From assembly GCF_002101965.1 (NCBI RefSeq), contig NZ_LQQA01000033.1:496001-560000 (forward strand): 64,000 nucleotides of DNA, written 5' to 3'. Source of the stretch: Mycolicibacterium wolinskyi. GTDB taxonomy: Bacteria; Actinomycetota; Actinomycetes; Mycobacteriales; Mycobacteriaceae. The notes under the pieces are model-generated. The model saw only the letters and a list, made by a program, of their open reading frames with translations. It was not told the origin of the DNA and searched no databases. Both the position numbers and the translations under genes were made by a program. Shown here piece after piece: positions 44,939 to 53,746 of the stretch. The stretch's first letter is position 1. Every line of letters begins with the position of its first letter.

Positions 44939-44991
44939 AACCGTCGTTCACATCGGGACCGGCGCTGAACGCGCGGTCGAGAGGAGCGTGG

Positions 44992-46158
44992 ATGCCACAC
45001 GACCAGCCGGCCATCATCGGTGCCGCCGAACTCACTCCCGGAAAAAACGTTCCGTACACCTCCACTGAATTGCATGTGCGCGCCGCGGTCGCGGCTCTCG
45101 CCGACGCAGGGGTGGCCCCAGACGAGGTCGACGGTCTCGTGTGTGCCGGGCCGATGACGAACGAGGGCTCGGTCTTCCTGTCCGAGGACCTCATGGACTA
45201 CCTCGGGCTGCACAACCTGAAACTTCAGATGACCTGTCAGCTTGGCGGCGGGACCCATCTGGCCATGACGCGCATGGCGAGTAACGTCATCGCCCGAGGC
45301 GAGGCCGATACGGTGCTGGTCGTGTCGGCGGGCAAGTTTCCACCGATCCGCGATGGCGGGCGCGAACTGATGGCGCTGGTATGTGACCATGCGTTCGAGA
45401 TGCCCTACGGACCGTCCGTGCCGGCGCTGTACGGCTTGATCGCGCAGGCCTGGATGTACGAGACAGGACAGGGCAAGGCGGACATCGCCGAGGTCACCGC
45501 GTCGCAGGACCGGTGGGCCGCGCTGAATCCCGCGGCGATCGCGCACCGCTCACAACGCCTGAGTGTGGAGGACGTGCTGGCGTCCCGCCCGATCGCCGGG
45601 CCGTTCCACTTCTACCACTGCTCGATTCCCTGCGAGGGCGGTGGCGCGCTCGTGCTGGGCTCTTCCCGCCGGGCTCGCGCGGGCAAGCACCGACCGGTCC
45701 ACCTGCTCGGCTTCGGAGAGGGTCACACCCACGGCTTCCTGACCTCGCTGGCCCGGCCGGGTCGTACCGGGGCCGCCCGTTCGGGTCCGATGGCCTTCGA
45801 GCGCTCCGGACGGGCGCCGGCCGACATCGACATCGCCTTGCTCTACGACGCCTTCGCCTCCAACCCCGCGATGATCCTTGAGGAGGCGGGTTTCGTGAAG
45901 CCCGGCGGGGCAGGCGATTTCTACCGTGACGGCCGCGCCGATCCGGGCGGCGACCTTCCGGTGAACACCGACGGCGGCCTGATCCGGTTCGGGCACACCG
46001 GGACCTCCTCTGGCATTTCGCAGATCCTTGAGGGTTACTGGCAGCTGTCCGGTCGCGCCGAGGGCCGTCAGGTCTTAGCGGCGGACACCGCGTTCGTGCA
46101 CAGCTACGGCTCGATGCTGTGCAGTCACGTCAGCATGGTGATGGAGGGAGCGTCATGA
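44992..46158 (+). CDS. Thiolase-fold protein, SCP2-thiolase/aldolase type (Ltp2-like)
   Basis: A 388-residue thiolase-superfamily protein (PAIIGAAELTPGKNVPYTST; QMTCQLGGGTHLAMTRMASN; DIDIALLYDAFASNPAMILE; NTDGGLIRFGHTGTSSG). The immediate partner is a DUF35 protein overlapping by ATGA. That pairing is the hallmark of Ltp2-ChsH2 aldolases, which cleave a tertiary 3-hydroxyacyl-CoA, and of other SCP2-thiolase complexes. The C-terminal loop HSYGSMLCSHVSMVMEG lacks the usual thiolase GxG layout. It is the first gene of the operon. Thiolase versus aldolase activity cannot be decided here. Confidence 0.82.
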   Translation: MPHDQPAIIGAAELTPGKNVPYTSTELHVRAAVAALADAGVAPDEVDGLVCAGPMTNEGSVFLSEDLMDYLGLHNLKLQMTCQLGGGTHLAMTRMASNVIARGEADTVLVVSAGKFPPIRDGGRELMALVCDHAFEMPYGPSVPALYGLIAQAWMYETGQGKADIAEVTASQDRWAALNPAAIAHRSQRLSVEDVLASRPIAGPFHFYHCSIPCEGGGALVLGSSRRARAGKHRPVHLLGFGEGHTHGFLTSLARPGRTGAARSGPMAFERSGRAPADIDIALLYDAFASNPAMILEEAGFVKPGGAGDFYRDGRADPGGDLPVNTDGGLIRFGHTGTSSGISQILEGYWQLSGRAEGRQVLAADTAFVHSYGSMLCSHVSMVMEGAS

Positions 46159-46592
46159 CCGCAGCTTCGAGTTCCCTCGACGGTCTGCACGATCCTGAGG
46201 CGCTGCCGCCGCTGACCGATGTCAACGGTCCCTACTTCGCAGCAGCGGCCCGCGGCGTACTCGTCTTCCAGCGGTGCGCGAACGGCCACCCGTTCCTCTA
46301 CCCGCGGCTGGTGTGTCCCGTCTGCCATGACGGTGAGTTGGCCTGGGAGACCGCGGCGGGTACTGGTGAGATTGTCAGTTTCGCGCCGGTGTACCGCGCC
46401 CCGTGGGACTCGTTCCCGCGCAGCGCGCCGTACGTCGTCGTGCTCGTTCGTCTGGACGAGGGGCCGCAGTTGTTGGCCAGTCTCGAGGGCGTAGCCCCCG
46501 ATGACGTCGTCATCGGCGCGCGAGTGCGCGCAGTGTTCGAGCGGGTGAACGAGGACCTTGGGCTGGTCCGATTCGGGCCGGCGGCGTCGTGA
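46155..46592 (+). CDS. DUF35 OB-fold/zinc-ribbon partner of the thiolase-like protein
   Basis: About 145 residues from ATG at 46155. The N-terminal rubredoxin-like ribbon is RCANGHPFLYPRLVCPVCHD: the second expected Cys is replaced, leaving C-x3-H and C-x2-C as possible zinc ligands. The C-terminal OB fold follows (TGEIVSFAPVYRAPWDSFPR then YVVVLVRLDEGPQLLASLEG). DUF35 proteins bind acyl-CoA and assemble with SCP2-type thiolases or aldolases. It overlaps genes on both sides (ATGA, GTGA). Confidence 0.87.
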   Translation: MTAASSSLDGLHDPEALPPLTDVNGPYFAAAARGVLVFQRCANGHPFLYPRLVCPVCHDGELAWETAAGTGEIVSFAPVYRAPWDSFPRSAPYVVVLVRLDEGPQLLASLEGVAPDDVVIGARVRAVFERVNEDLGLVRFGPAAS

Positions 46593-47632
46593 GCACGTAC
46601 GGCGTCTCGGTGCTCGGCGGGGACTTGGCCACCCTTGTCGATACGGCCGAGGCTGCCGACCTCGCCGGCTTCGACGCCGCCTGGGCCTCGGAGTTCTACT
46701 CACGCTCCGGCTCGATCTCGATGGCCGCGATGGCCGCGCGCACAAAGCGCTGCCGCATCGGGTCGTCGATCCTGTATGGCGTCGGGCGCAGCCCGCTCGT
46801 GCTCGCCACAGAGGCGCGTGACCTCGACGAGCTTTCCGGCGGGCGCGTCGTGCTCGGGCTCGGCAACGGCACACGCCGCATGATGAGCGACTGGCACGGC
46901 GTGGAGGACACCTCCGCTCCCGCTCTGCGCATGGAGGAGCTGGTCCCGCTCGTGCGTCGGATCTGGAACCTGCACGAGGGCCCCGTGCACCACGAGGGGC
47001 GCTTCTACCGGATGAATCTCGTCCCGACCGGCGACGTCGCGCCGCCGAAGCGAGCGATCCCGATCATCACCGCGGGCGTGCGTCCGCGGATGTGCGAGGT
47101 GGCCGGGCGCGTGGCCGACGGGTTGGCTGGTCATCCGCTTTTCACCACGGCTTACGTCGAGGAGGTCGCCCGCCCAGCCGTCGTGCGCGGTGCGGAGCGA
47201 GCCGGACGCGATCCCGCCGACGTTGAGATCGTCTCGATGGTCATCTGCGCGGTGCACGACGACCCGCAGATCGCGCGTCGTGAGGCCGCGCAGCAGATCG
47301 CGTTCTACTCCTCGGTGAAGACCTACGAGCACGTTCTCGATGTGAGCGGCTTCGCCAGGCAGGGGGCGGCGATTCGCGAGGCGTTCGCACGGCGCGACCT
47401 GCCGGCCATGTTCGCAGCCGTCACCGACGACATGATCGACTCGATGGCCGTGGCCGGTACCGCCGCCGAGGTCCGCGACGGGCTGCGCCGCTACGAGGGC
47501 GTGCTGGATCACATCATTCTCTACTCGCCCTCGATAGGGGTCGCACCCGAACGCATCGCCGAGAACCTCGGCGACCTCATCCGCGATTGTGCGCCGGCTC
47601 TCGCCAGCGGGAAAGGTGACCAGAGTGGCTGA
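46589..47632 (+). CDS. LLM-class (F420/FMN-dependent) oxidoreductase
   Basis: A 347-residue luciferase-like TIM-barrel enzyme starting with GTG overlapping the DUF35 stop. Family features include the N-terminal LVDTAEAADLAGFDAAWASE, RIGSSILYGVGRSPLVLATE, LDELSGGRVVLGLGNGTRRM, and the IPIITAGVRPRMCEVAGRVA region. Mycobacterial members generally use F420. It could reduce a double bond or oxidise an alcohol of a CoA-linked intermediate. It lies between the aldolase pair and the MaoC genes, all overlapping, so it acts in the same pathway. Confidence 0.85.
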   Translation: MSTYGVSVLGGDLATLVDTAEAADLAGFDAAWASEFYSRSGSISMAAMAARTKRCRIGSSILYGVGRSPLVLATEARDLDELSGGRVVLGLGNGTRRMMSDWHGVEDTSAPALRMEELVPLVRRIWNLHEGPVHHEGRFYRMNLVPTGDVAPPKRAIPIITAGVRPRMCEVAGRVADGLAGHPLFTTAYVEEVARPAVVRGAERAGRDPADVEIVSMVICAVHDDPQIARREAAQQIAFYSSVKTYEHVLDVSGFARQGAAIREAFARRDLPAMFAAVTDDMIDSMAVAGTAAEVRDGLRRYEGVLDHIILYSPSIGVAPERIAENLGDLIRDCAPALASGKGDQSG

Positions 47633-48083
47633 CGCCTCGCTTATCGGGACGCAACTCGGGAGCACCACATTTCCCGTCGACCGGTCCAAAGTGCGCGAGT
47701 TCGCGATTTCCCTCGACGACCACGACCCGATCTACCAGGACGCCGCAGCCGCCCGGGCCGCCGGCTTCAGCGCGATCCCCGCTCCGCCGACCTTCGTCGT
47801 CTCCTCGGCTCACTGGCGCGCAGACGACGACATGTTCGGCGGCCTCGGCCTCGACCTGCGCCGCGTACTGCATGGCGAGTGCGGCTGGGAGTATTTCGCG
47901 CCGGTGTTCGTCGGTGACGAGCTCACCGAGACGCGCCGGGTGTCGAACGTGACCAGCCGTGAGGGCAAGCGCGGCGGCACCATGACAATGGTCACGATCG
48001 AGACCGACTTCACCAATCAGCGCGACGAGCTCGTCGTGCGCCAGACCGACGTCTTGATCGAAACCGGAGGCTCCACCCAATGA
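47625..48083 (+). CDS. MaoC-like N-terminal-type hydratase subunit (catalytic motif degenerate)
   Basis: A 152-residue hotdog protein from GTG at 47625 (GGAAAGG upstream). The position of the hydratase motif reads SLDDHDPIYQDAAAARAAGF, with Tyr37 where the catalytic His would be, as expected for the non-catalytic partner of a MaoC pair. It overlaps the next gene, which has an intact motif, by ATGA; the two probably form a heteromer like ChsH1/ChsH2-MaoC. Confidence 0.82.
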   Translation: MADASLIGTQLGSTTFPVDRSKVREFAISLDDHDPIYQDAAAARAAGFSAIPAPPTFVVSSAHWRADDDMFGGLGLDLRRVLHGECGWEYFAPVFVGDELTETRRVSNVTSREGKRGGTMTMVTIETDFTNQRDELVVRQTDVLIETGGSTQ

Positions 48084-48505
48084 CGACATCCTCCGCACCG
48101 GTGGCGTTGGCCGCTGGCGACGAGATGCCGACCTCACAGTTCGGCCCGCTGACGCGCTCGCACATCGTCCGCTACGCCGGCGCCGGCGGCGACTTCAACC
48201 CGATCCACCACGACGAAGAGTTCGCCCGCGCGGCCGGCATGCCCGGTGTGTTCGGCATGGGACTGCTGCACGGCGGCTTGCTCGCCCAGCGGCTGACCGC
48301 CTGGGTAGGCCTGGCCTACATCCGCTCGTTCCGCATCCGTTTCACCGGTCAGGTATGGCCTGGTGACCTGCTCAGCTTCGCCGGCACGGTCACCGGCGTG
48401 CGCGAGGCCGGAGGGCAGCAGGTGGCCGACCTCGAACTTGTGGTCACGCGCCAGACCGGCGAACCCGCGATAAAGGGGAGCGCCGTCGTGCAGGTGGCCC
48501 GGTGA
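48080..48505 (+). CDS. MaoC-family enoyl-CoA hydratase, catalytic subunit
   Basis: A 141-residue hotdog protein with the intact hydratase-2 motif YAGAGGDFNPIHHDEEFA, with probable catalytic Asp38 and His43 and Asn40. It is paired with the preceding degenerate MaoC protein and would hydrate a trans-2-enoyl-CoA. It overlaps both neighbours by four bases. Confidence 0.86.
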   Translation: MTTSSAPVALAAGDEMPTSQFGPLTRSHIVRYAGAGGDFNPIHHDEEFARAAGMPGVFGMGLLHGGLLAQRLTAWVGLAYIRSFRIRFTGQVWPGDLLSFAGTVTGVREAGGQQVADLELVVTRQTGEPAIKGSAVVQVAR

Positions 48506-49029
48506 GCGCGCCAACGAGCGACGTCACCGGCCTGGGCATGACGTTCGGGACCTTCGACGAAGGCCAAGCGTGGGTCGGTCATCGCTCCGAACCGCGGCGT
48601 GCGTGGTTCCCGATCGACCGCTCGATGGTGTTGTACTACTGCTCGCTCGTCGAGGACGCGAACCCCCGCTACTGGGAGGGTGAGGACTGCCCGCCCGGAC
48701 TGCTGATGACCCTCGGCTTCGCGCCGCAGTGGGTGCCCGAGTACCTAGCGCGTGCCGACATGATGTTCGCGCTCAGCGTCCCGTTGCCCGGCCACCACAT
48801 CATCAACGCCTCAACGACGACCGAGTTCGAACGCCGGCCCCGGGTAGGCGATCACGTGTCGATCGTGGAGGAGATCGCCTCGATCTCCGAGCCGAAGACG
48901 ACGCGGGTGGGCACCGGCGTGTTCATCACCACGGTGAGCACCTTCTCCGACCAGCACGGTGAGGTCATCGGCCGCAACACCAACGTGCTCTTCCGATACG
49001 ACACCGCCGATAGTGAAGGCGCATCATGA
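48502..49029 (+). CDS. MaoC/FAS1-like dehydratase domain protein
   Basis: A 175-residue hotdog-fold protein (WFPIDRSMVLYYCSLVEDAN; PLPGHHIINASTTTEFERRP; ETHVSIVEE-like strand RVGDHVSIVEEIASI). At the hydratase-motif position it reads VEDANPRYWEGEDCPPGLLM, which lacks the catalytic His. It belongs to the N-terminal half type that pairs with a second MaoC domain, probably the next gene (overlap ATGA). No independent activity is expected. Confidence 0.8.
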   Translation: MSAPTSDVTGLGMTFGTFDEGQAWVGHRSEPRRAWFPIDRSMVLYYCSLVEDANPRYWEGEDCPPGLLMTLGFAPQWVPEYLARADMMFALSVPLPGHHIINASTTTEFERRPRVGDHVSIVEEIASISEPKTTRVGTGVFITTVSTFSDQHGEVIGRNTNVLFRYDTADSEGAS

Positions 49030-49496
49030 ACGAATCCACCGAGCACAGCATGGTCCGCTTCCCCGTGCGGTTCGAGGACATCGCCGTCGGCGACACCATG
49101 ACGTCCCTCTCGATCGAGATCAGCTACAAGCGCATCTGCATGAACGCGGCTTCGACATGGGACTGGTTCCCCGGTCACCACGACCCCGACTATGCGCGCA
49201 GCCAGGGCCAGCGCACGATCTACCTGTCAACCCTCTTCTTCCATGGCTTCATCGACCGCGGCCTCAACGAATGGGCCGGACCCGACGCGCTCATCCGACG
49301 CCGCAAAATCTCAATGATCCGGTCGATCTACCCGGGCCAGACCGCGACCCTGAGCGGCAATGTCGTGGCCAAACGCGACGATGGCGGACGGCGCCTCGTC
49401 GACCTTGAACTGCTCGTCTCGAGCGAGGACGGTCCCTGCGTACCGAGTGAAGCCACCGTTGAGCTGGCCGACCCGTTGGTCGAGGTGCCCGGGTGA
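49026..49496 (+). CDS. MaoC-family dehydratase-like protein (atypical motif)
   Basis: A 156-residue hotdog protein (RFEDIAVGDTMTSLSIEISY). The expected GDxNPxH loop reads FPGHHDPDYARSQGQRTIYL, so both canonical Asp and His are substituted or shifted. Together with the preceding protein it forms a second MaoC pair in the operon, but the active-site chemistry would have to differ or be lost. It ends 43 bp before the enoyl-CoA hydratase start. Confidence 0.8.
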   Translation: MNESTEHSMVRFPVRFEDIAVGDTMTSLSIEISYKRICMNAASTWDWFPGHHDPDYARSQGQRTIYLSTLFFHGFIDRGLNEWAGPDALIRRRKISMIRSIYPGQTATLSGNVVAKRDDGGRRLVDLELLVSSEDGPCVPSEATVELADPLVEVPG

Positions 49497-49539
49497 ACTG
49501 CCACTCACATGCGAGGCGACGGTGAGGGACGGAGGCTCG

Positions 49540-50307
49540 GTGGCCGAGCAACCGATTCGCTACGAGGTCGTCGACAGCGTCGCGTGGCTCACGATCAACC
49601 GGCCCGAGGCGCGCAACGCGCTCAACAACGCTGTGCGCACGGGGCTTTTCGACGCGGTACGCCGCTTCAACGACGACGACGCGGCGAAGGTGCTCGTCCT
49701 CACCGGCGCGGGCGATAAGGCGTTCTGCGCCGGCGGGGACTTGAAGGAGATGGCGCAGAACGCGCTCAAGGTGCCCCCGAAGGACTTCGCTCCGCAGTTC
49801 GGCCGCAACATCGACGTCGCGAAGCCGACGATCGCGGCCGTCAACGGTGTCGCGTTCGCCGGGGGCTTCCTGCTCGCGCAGCAGTGCGACCTGGTCGTGG
49901 CTGCCGAACACGCGACCTTCGCCGTCAGCGAGGTCAAGGTCGGCCGCGGTTCGCCGTGGGCAACACCGCTGTCGTGGCTGGTGCCCCCACGCGTTGCCAT
50001 GCAGATCCTGCTTACCGGCGACCCGATCACCGCCGAGCGCGCCCACCAGGTCGGCTTGGTCAACGAGGTGGTGCCGGCCGATCAGTTGCGCGAGCGTACC
50101 CAGCGGTTGGCGCTCAGCATCGCCGCGAACGCTCCGCTATCGGTGCTCGCGTCCAAGCGCACCGTGCACCTCTCGGCACAGCACCACCTCGCCGCCGCGT
50201 ACGACCTGGCCGACGAGATCTGGGAGCCGGTCTATCTGAGCGACGACGCGCAGGAAGGCCCGAGGGCGTTCCGCGAGAAGCGCGCGCCGCAGTGGAAGGG
50301 ATGTTGA
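49540..50307 (+). CDS. Enoyl-CoA hydratase/isomerase (crotonase) family protein
   Basis: A 255-residue crotonase. The GTG start at 49540 has GGAGG four bases upstream; another GTG 18 bases earlier is possible. Oxyanion-hole segments are CAGGDLKE and VNGVAFAGGFLLAQQCDLVV. The first catalytic Glu of typical hydratases (GGG-x-E) is replaced in GGFLLAQ, while the second is kept in FAVSEVKVGRGSPW, a pattern seen in isomerases and specialised members. It is comparable by context with AtuE/LiuC of the acyclic terpene and leucine pathways. Confidence 0.87.
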   Translation: MAEQPIRYEVVDSVAWLTINRPEARNALNNAVRTGLFDAVRRFNDDDAAKVLVLTGAGDKAFCAGGDLKEMAQNALKVPPKDFAPQFGRNIDVAKPTIAAVNGVAFAGGFLLAQQCDLVVAAEHATFAVSEVKVGRGSPWATPLSWLVPPRVAMQILLTGDPITAERAHQVGLVNEVVPADQLRERTQRLALSIAANAPLSVLASKRTVHLSAQHHLAAAYDLADEIWEPVYLSDDAQEGPRAFREKRAPQWKGC

Positions 50308-50308
50308 C

Positions 50309-51121
50309 GTGGCGGTGAGCATGCAGCCGGTCATCGCCGACATCGAAGCGGAGACGGCAGCCCTACGCGGATTGGTCGCGCCGCTGACCGAAGGTCCGCG
50401 CGGCTGGGACGCGCCGACGCCGGCCGTGGGCTGGACGATCCGCGACCAGATCAGCCATCTGGCGTTCTTCGACGACGTGGCGGTGCGCTCGACCACCGAC
50501 CCCGACGGGTTCAGCAGCGACTACCTGCCGATGATGGCCGACGGAAGCATCTCACCCGACGTCATCGCCGAGCGCTACCGTCAAATGCCGGCTGCCGACC
50601 TGCTCGCGTGGTTCGACACGTCGCGTGCAGCCCTCGTTGCGGCGTTCGCGGACATTGACCCGGCGACCCGCCTGCCGTGGTTCGGGCCGCCGATGAGCGC
50701 GGTCTCGTCGCTGACAGCGCGACTCATGGAGACCTGGGCGCACGGCCAGGACGTCGTCGACGCGCTCGGCGGGACCCGCGCGGCCACGGCACGGCTGCGT
50801 CACGTAGCCCACATCGGGGTGGGTGCGCGCGCGTTCAGCTACCTGGCCAACGGTCTGGACCTGCCCGCGGACCCGGTACGCGTTGAGCTGACCGCTCCGG
50901 ACGGCAGCGTCTGGACGTGGGGGCCAGCCGACGCCACCAACCACGTGAGCGGGCCGGCGCTCGACTTTTGCCTGTTGGTCACCCAACGCCGCCACCGCGA
51001 CGACACCGCTTTGGTCGCCGACGGCCCGCTGGCCGACCAGTGGCTCGCGATCGCCCAGGCCTTCGCGGGGCCCCCTGGCGGCGGACGCGTGGCGGGCCAG
51101 TTCGCAGGGGGTCAGCGGTGA
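50309..51121 (+). CDS. TIGR03084-type DinB/maleylpyruvate isomerase-like protein
   Basis: A 270-residue protein of the mycothiol-dependent maleylpyruvate isomerase/DinB-like four-helix fold (TIGR03084). The N-terminal helix with GWDAPTPAVGWTIRDQISHL carries the first metal-ligand His; AHGQDVVDALGGTRAATARL carries the later one. It often accompanies AtuA-like and acyl-CoA carboxylase genes in actinobacteria. It overlaps the AtuA start by four bases. Function unknown; a thiol- or metal-dependent isomerase is possible. Confidence 0.8.
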   Translation: MAVSMQPVIADIEAETAALRGLVAPLTEGPRGWDAPTPAVGWTIRDQISHLAFFDDVAVRSTTDPDGFSSDYLPMMADGSISPDVIAERYRQMPAADLLAWFDTSRAALVAAFADIDPATRLPWFGPPMSAVSSLTARLMETWAHGQDVVDALGGTRAATARLRHVAHIGVGARAFSYLANGLDLPADPVRVELTAPDGSVWTWGPADATNHVSGPALDFCLLVTQRRHRDDTALVADGPLADQWLAIAQAFAGPPGGGRVAGQFAGGQR

Positions 51122-52842
51122 GCGTCCCGGTCCGCATCGGCAACTGTTCCGGCTTTTACGGCGACCGCATCGCCGCAGCCCGCGAGATGGTCGAGGGCGG
51201 ACCGATCGACGTCCTGTGCGGTGACTATCTGGCCGAGCTGACCATGCTCATCCTGGCCAAGGCCCAGGCTAAAGACCCGTCCGGCGGGTACGCGCGGACT
51301 TTCCTCACCCAAATGGAACAGGTGCTGGGCACCTGTCTCGATCGTGGCATCAAGGTCGTCGCGAACGCGGGCGGGCTGAGTCCCGCCGGCTTGGCCGCCG
51401 CGTTGCGCGAGCTGTCCGCACGTCTCGGCCTCACCGCGCGCGTCGCGCACGTCGAGGGCGACGACCTACGTGGCGACCTCCACGCAATCACGCCGCCCGT
51501 CGGCGACATCAAACCGGTATCGGCCAACGCCTACCTCGGCGCCTGGGGCATCACCGAGGCGCTGCGTTCGGGCGCCGACGTCGTCGTGACCGGCCGGGTC
51601 ACCGACGCATCCCTGGTCGTCGGTCCAGCCGTCTGGTGGCACGCTTGGGCACCCGCCGACTGGGATCGGCTCGCGGGCGCGGTCGTCGCCGGGCACGTGA
51701 TCGAGTGCGGCCCTCAGGCGACGGGCGGCAACTACGCGTTCCTCGACGAGATCACCGACCGCCGCTACCCGGGGTTTCCGATCGCCGAGGTCGCCGAGGA
51801 CGGCTCTTCGGTGATCACGAAGCATCCCGGCACCGGGGGACTGGTCTCAGTCGGCACGGTCACCGCCCAGCTGCTCTACGAGATCGCTGAACCTGCCTAC
51901 CTCGGCCCCGACGTCGTCGCCCACTTCGACACCATCCGGCTGGCTCAACAGGGTGAGCACCGCGTCGCGATCAGCGGTACGAAAGGCAGTCCGCCGCCGG
52001 ACACGTTGAAGGTGGCGCTGAATGAGGTGGGCGGCTTCCGTAACACGATGACCATGGTGCTCACCGGCCTCGACATCGAGGCCAAGGCGGCTTTCGCCGA
52101 ACAGCAGCTCTTCGACGTTCTCGGCGGACGCGACGCCTTCGACGAAGTCGACGTGAGGCTGTTGCGTTTCGACTTCTCCGACGCACCGACGAACGAGCAA
52201 GCCTGCGCGCACCTGCGTGTGACGGTGAAGGACGCCGACCCGCGCAAGGTGGGCCGAGCCTTCTCCGGGGGGGTCATGGAGATCGCCCTGGCTGGTTTCG
52301 CCGGCTTCCACACCACCACGCCACCGTCCTCGGAGACCGCCTTCGGCGTCTACCGGCCGGCCTACGTAGCGCGCTCGGCTCTCACGCACGTACTCGTCGA
52401 CGCCGACGGCACACGGCACGAGATCCCCGACCCGCCGACCGGTGCCGTCCCGCCGGCTGGGATCGCCCCGCCCGCGAAGCTGCCGGTGCCGTCCGGGCCG
52501 ACACGTCGCGCGCCGCTCGGGTCGGTACTCGGCGCGCGGTCCGGAGACAAGGGCGGCAACGCTAACCTCGGCCTGTGGGCACGGGATGACCCTGGGTACG
52601 CGTGGGCGCGCGACTACCTCAGCGTCGAGCGGCTGCGCACACTGCTCGGGCCGGAGACGGCGCACCTGCGCATCGAACGCTTCGAACTGCCGAACCTGCG
52701 CGCCCTCAACGTGGTGGTGCACGGCTTGCTCGGTGACGGGGTGGCCTCCTCGACCCGGCTGGACGCGCAGGCCAAGGGGCTCGGGGAATACGTGCGGTCC
52801 CGCATGGTGGATATTCCCCAGTCGCTGCTCGACACACACTGA
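51118..52842 (+). CDS. AtuA-family protein (acyclic terpene utilisation, DUF1446 plus C-terminal domain)
   Basis: A 574-residue protein starting with GTG overlapping the previous stop. The N-terminal DUF1446 domain shows VRIGNCSGFYGDRIAAAREM, LCGDYLAELTMLILAKAQAK, and VTGRVTDASLVVGPAVWWHA. The C-terminal ~110 residues (RAPLGSVLGARSGDKGGNAN onward) are the AtuA C-terminal domain. AtuA is required for citronellol and geraniol growth in Pseudomonas but its reaction is unproven. It is the last gene of the ten-gene operon, converging on the TetR and carboxylase genes. Confidence 0.88.
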   Translation: MSVPVRIGNCSGFYGDRIAAAREMVEGGPIDVLCGDYLAELTMLILAKAQAKDPSGGYARTFLTQMEQVLGTCLDRGIKVVANAGGLSPAGLAAALRELSARLGLTARVAHVEGDDLRGDLHAITPPVGDIKPVSANAYLGAWGITEALRSGADVVVTGRVTDASLVVGPAVWWHAWAPADWDRLAGAVVAGHVIECGPQATGGNYAFLDEITDRRYPGFPIAEVAEDGSSVITKHPGTGGLVSVGTVTAQLLYEIAEPAYLGPDVVAHFDTIRLAQQGEHRVAISGTKGSPPPDTLKVALNEVGGFRNTMTMVLTGLDIEAKAAFAEQQLFDVLGGRDAFDEVDVRLLRFDFSDAPTNEQACAHLRVTVKDADPRKVGRAFSGGVMEIALAGFAGFHTTTPPSSETAFGVYRPAYVARSALTHVLVDADGTRHEIPDPPTGAVPPAGIAPPAKLPVPSGPTRRAPLGSVLGARSGDKGGNANLGLWARDDPGYAWARDYLSVERLRTLLGPETAHLRIERFELPNLRALNVVVHGLLGDGVASSTRLDAQAKGLGEYVRSRMVDIPQSLLDTH

Positions 52843-52973
52843 ATCCGGTGCGGGGCGCCGTCTACCTTGCTGTGTAACCCCGAATCGACTACGTCAGCGG
52901 ATAGGTCGTGCAATGCTGGGGCGGCTTCAACTCCTGAAGGGACTCGACTCAGCCGACCGCCACGCGAATCCGG

Positions 52974-53534
52974 TCACGGCGCGCCGCTGAACAGTGCCGC
53001 AACGGCCGCGGCGACCAGCATCGCCTCAATCGTCGCGTCGTCCAGCGACGCCGGCATGTGCGCGGACGCGTTGAGCAATGACAGCACGGCGGCGACCAGG
53101 CCCTGTGCGCGCTCACGGTCCAGATCGCCCCGTGCTCGTACGAGCGCGTCGACCCAGAAAGACTCGTAGCTGTGCTGTCGGCGTCGCAGGGCACGGGTCG
53201 CCAGCGGCGACAGCGAGCGGTGCTCGCGGGCGTAGACGGCCAACAGGCCGCGTCGTCGCGCGCCGAAGGCCGCATGTAGGTCGACAAGGGCGTGCAGGAC
53301 CTCCGTCGGTGTGCCGGCGGTGGTGGCACGCCGGGCGCCGGCCAGCAGCTCAGTCATGGCGGCGTCGCATAACTCGCGCAGGATCGCGTCCTTGTTCTGA
53401 AAGTGCCGGTAGACGGCCGGCCCGCTCACCCCTGCTGCGGCACCGATGTCGTCGATGCCCACGGCGTGAAAGCCTTGCCGCGCGAACAGGTCGGCGGCGG
53501 CCTCGAGGAGCAGTTTGCGGCGCAAACCGGCCAC
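52974..53534 (-). CDS. TetR-family transcriptional regulator
   Basis: A 186-residue regulator from GTG at 53534 (GGAGGACAGAAA upstream). The helix-turn-helix is LLLEAAADLFARQGFHAVGI then AAAGVSGPAVYRHFQNKDAI. It is convergent with the AtuA operon and lies downstream of the carboxylase operon on the same strand with its own promoter space (212 bp). It resembles regulators of acyl-CoA carboxylase and AMP-ligase operons and likely controls the two flanking operons. Confidence 0.85.
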   Translation of the reverse strand: MAGLRRKLLLEAAADLFARQGFHAVGIDDIGAAAGVSGPAVYRHFQNKDAILRELCDAAMTELLAGARRATTAGTPTEVLHALVDLHAAFGARRRGLLAVYAREHRSLSPLATRALRRRQHSYESFWVDALVRARGDLDRERAQGLVAAVLSLLNASAHMPASLDDATIEAMLVAAAVAALFSGAP

Positions 53535-53547
53535 TTTCTGTCCTCCT

Positions 53548-53564
53548 GTCAATTTGTGGTTGAC
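53548..53564. promoter_or_regulatory. Short dyad upstream of tetR
   Basis: GTCAA, seven bases, TTGAC (plus strand) just upstream of the tetR ribosome-binding site; a candidate autoregulatory operator. The arms are short and it does not clearly match the longer palindrome at 60219, so it is low confidence. The remaining gap to 53746 shows no gene. Confidence 0.3.
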
Positions 53565-53746
53565 GTTGTTCGCCGTCCGACCCGCTGGGCTGGGATCCTG
53601 CCGACGCTGACGTTGCCTGTGTCGGCGCCCGCGCACCACATCGAGGGAGGTGAACGAAACCGCTAGCCCCCCCGATGCTGTCGCATCCTCTTCTCAGTTC
53701 ATGATTTAGGGGCTCTGCTTCGAACCCGCGATTGCAGCGGCACGAC

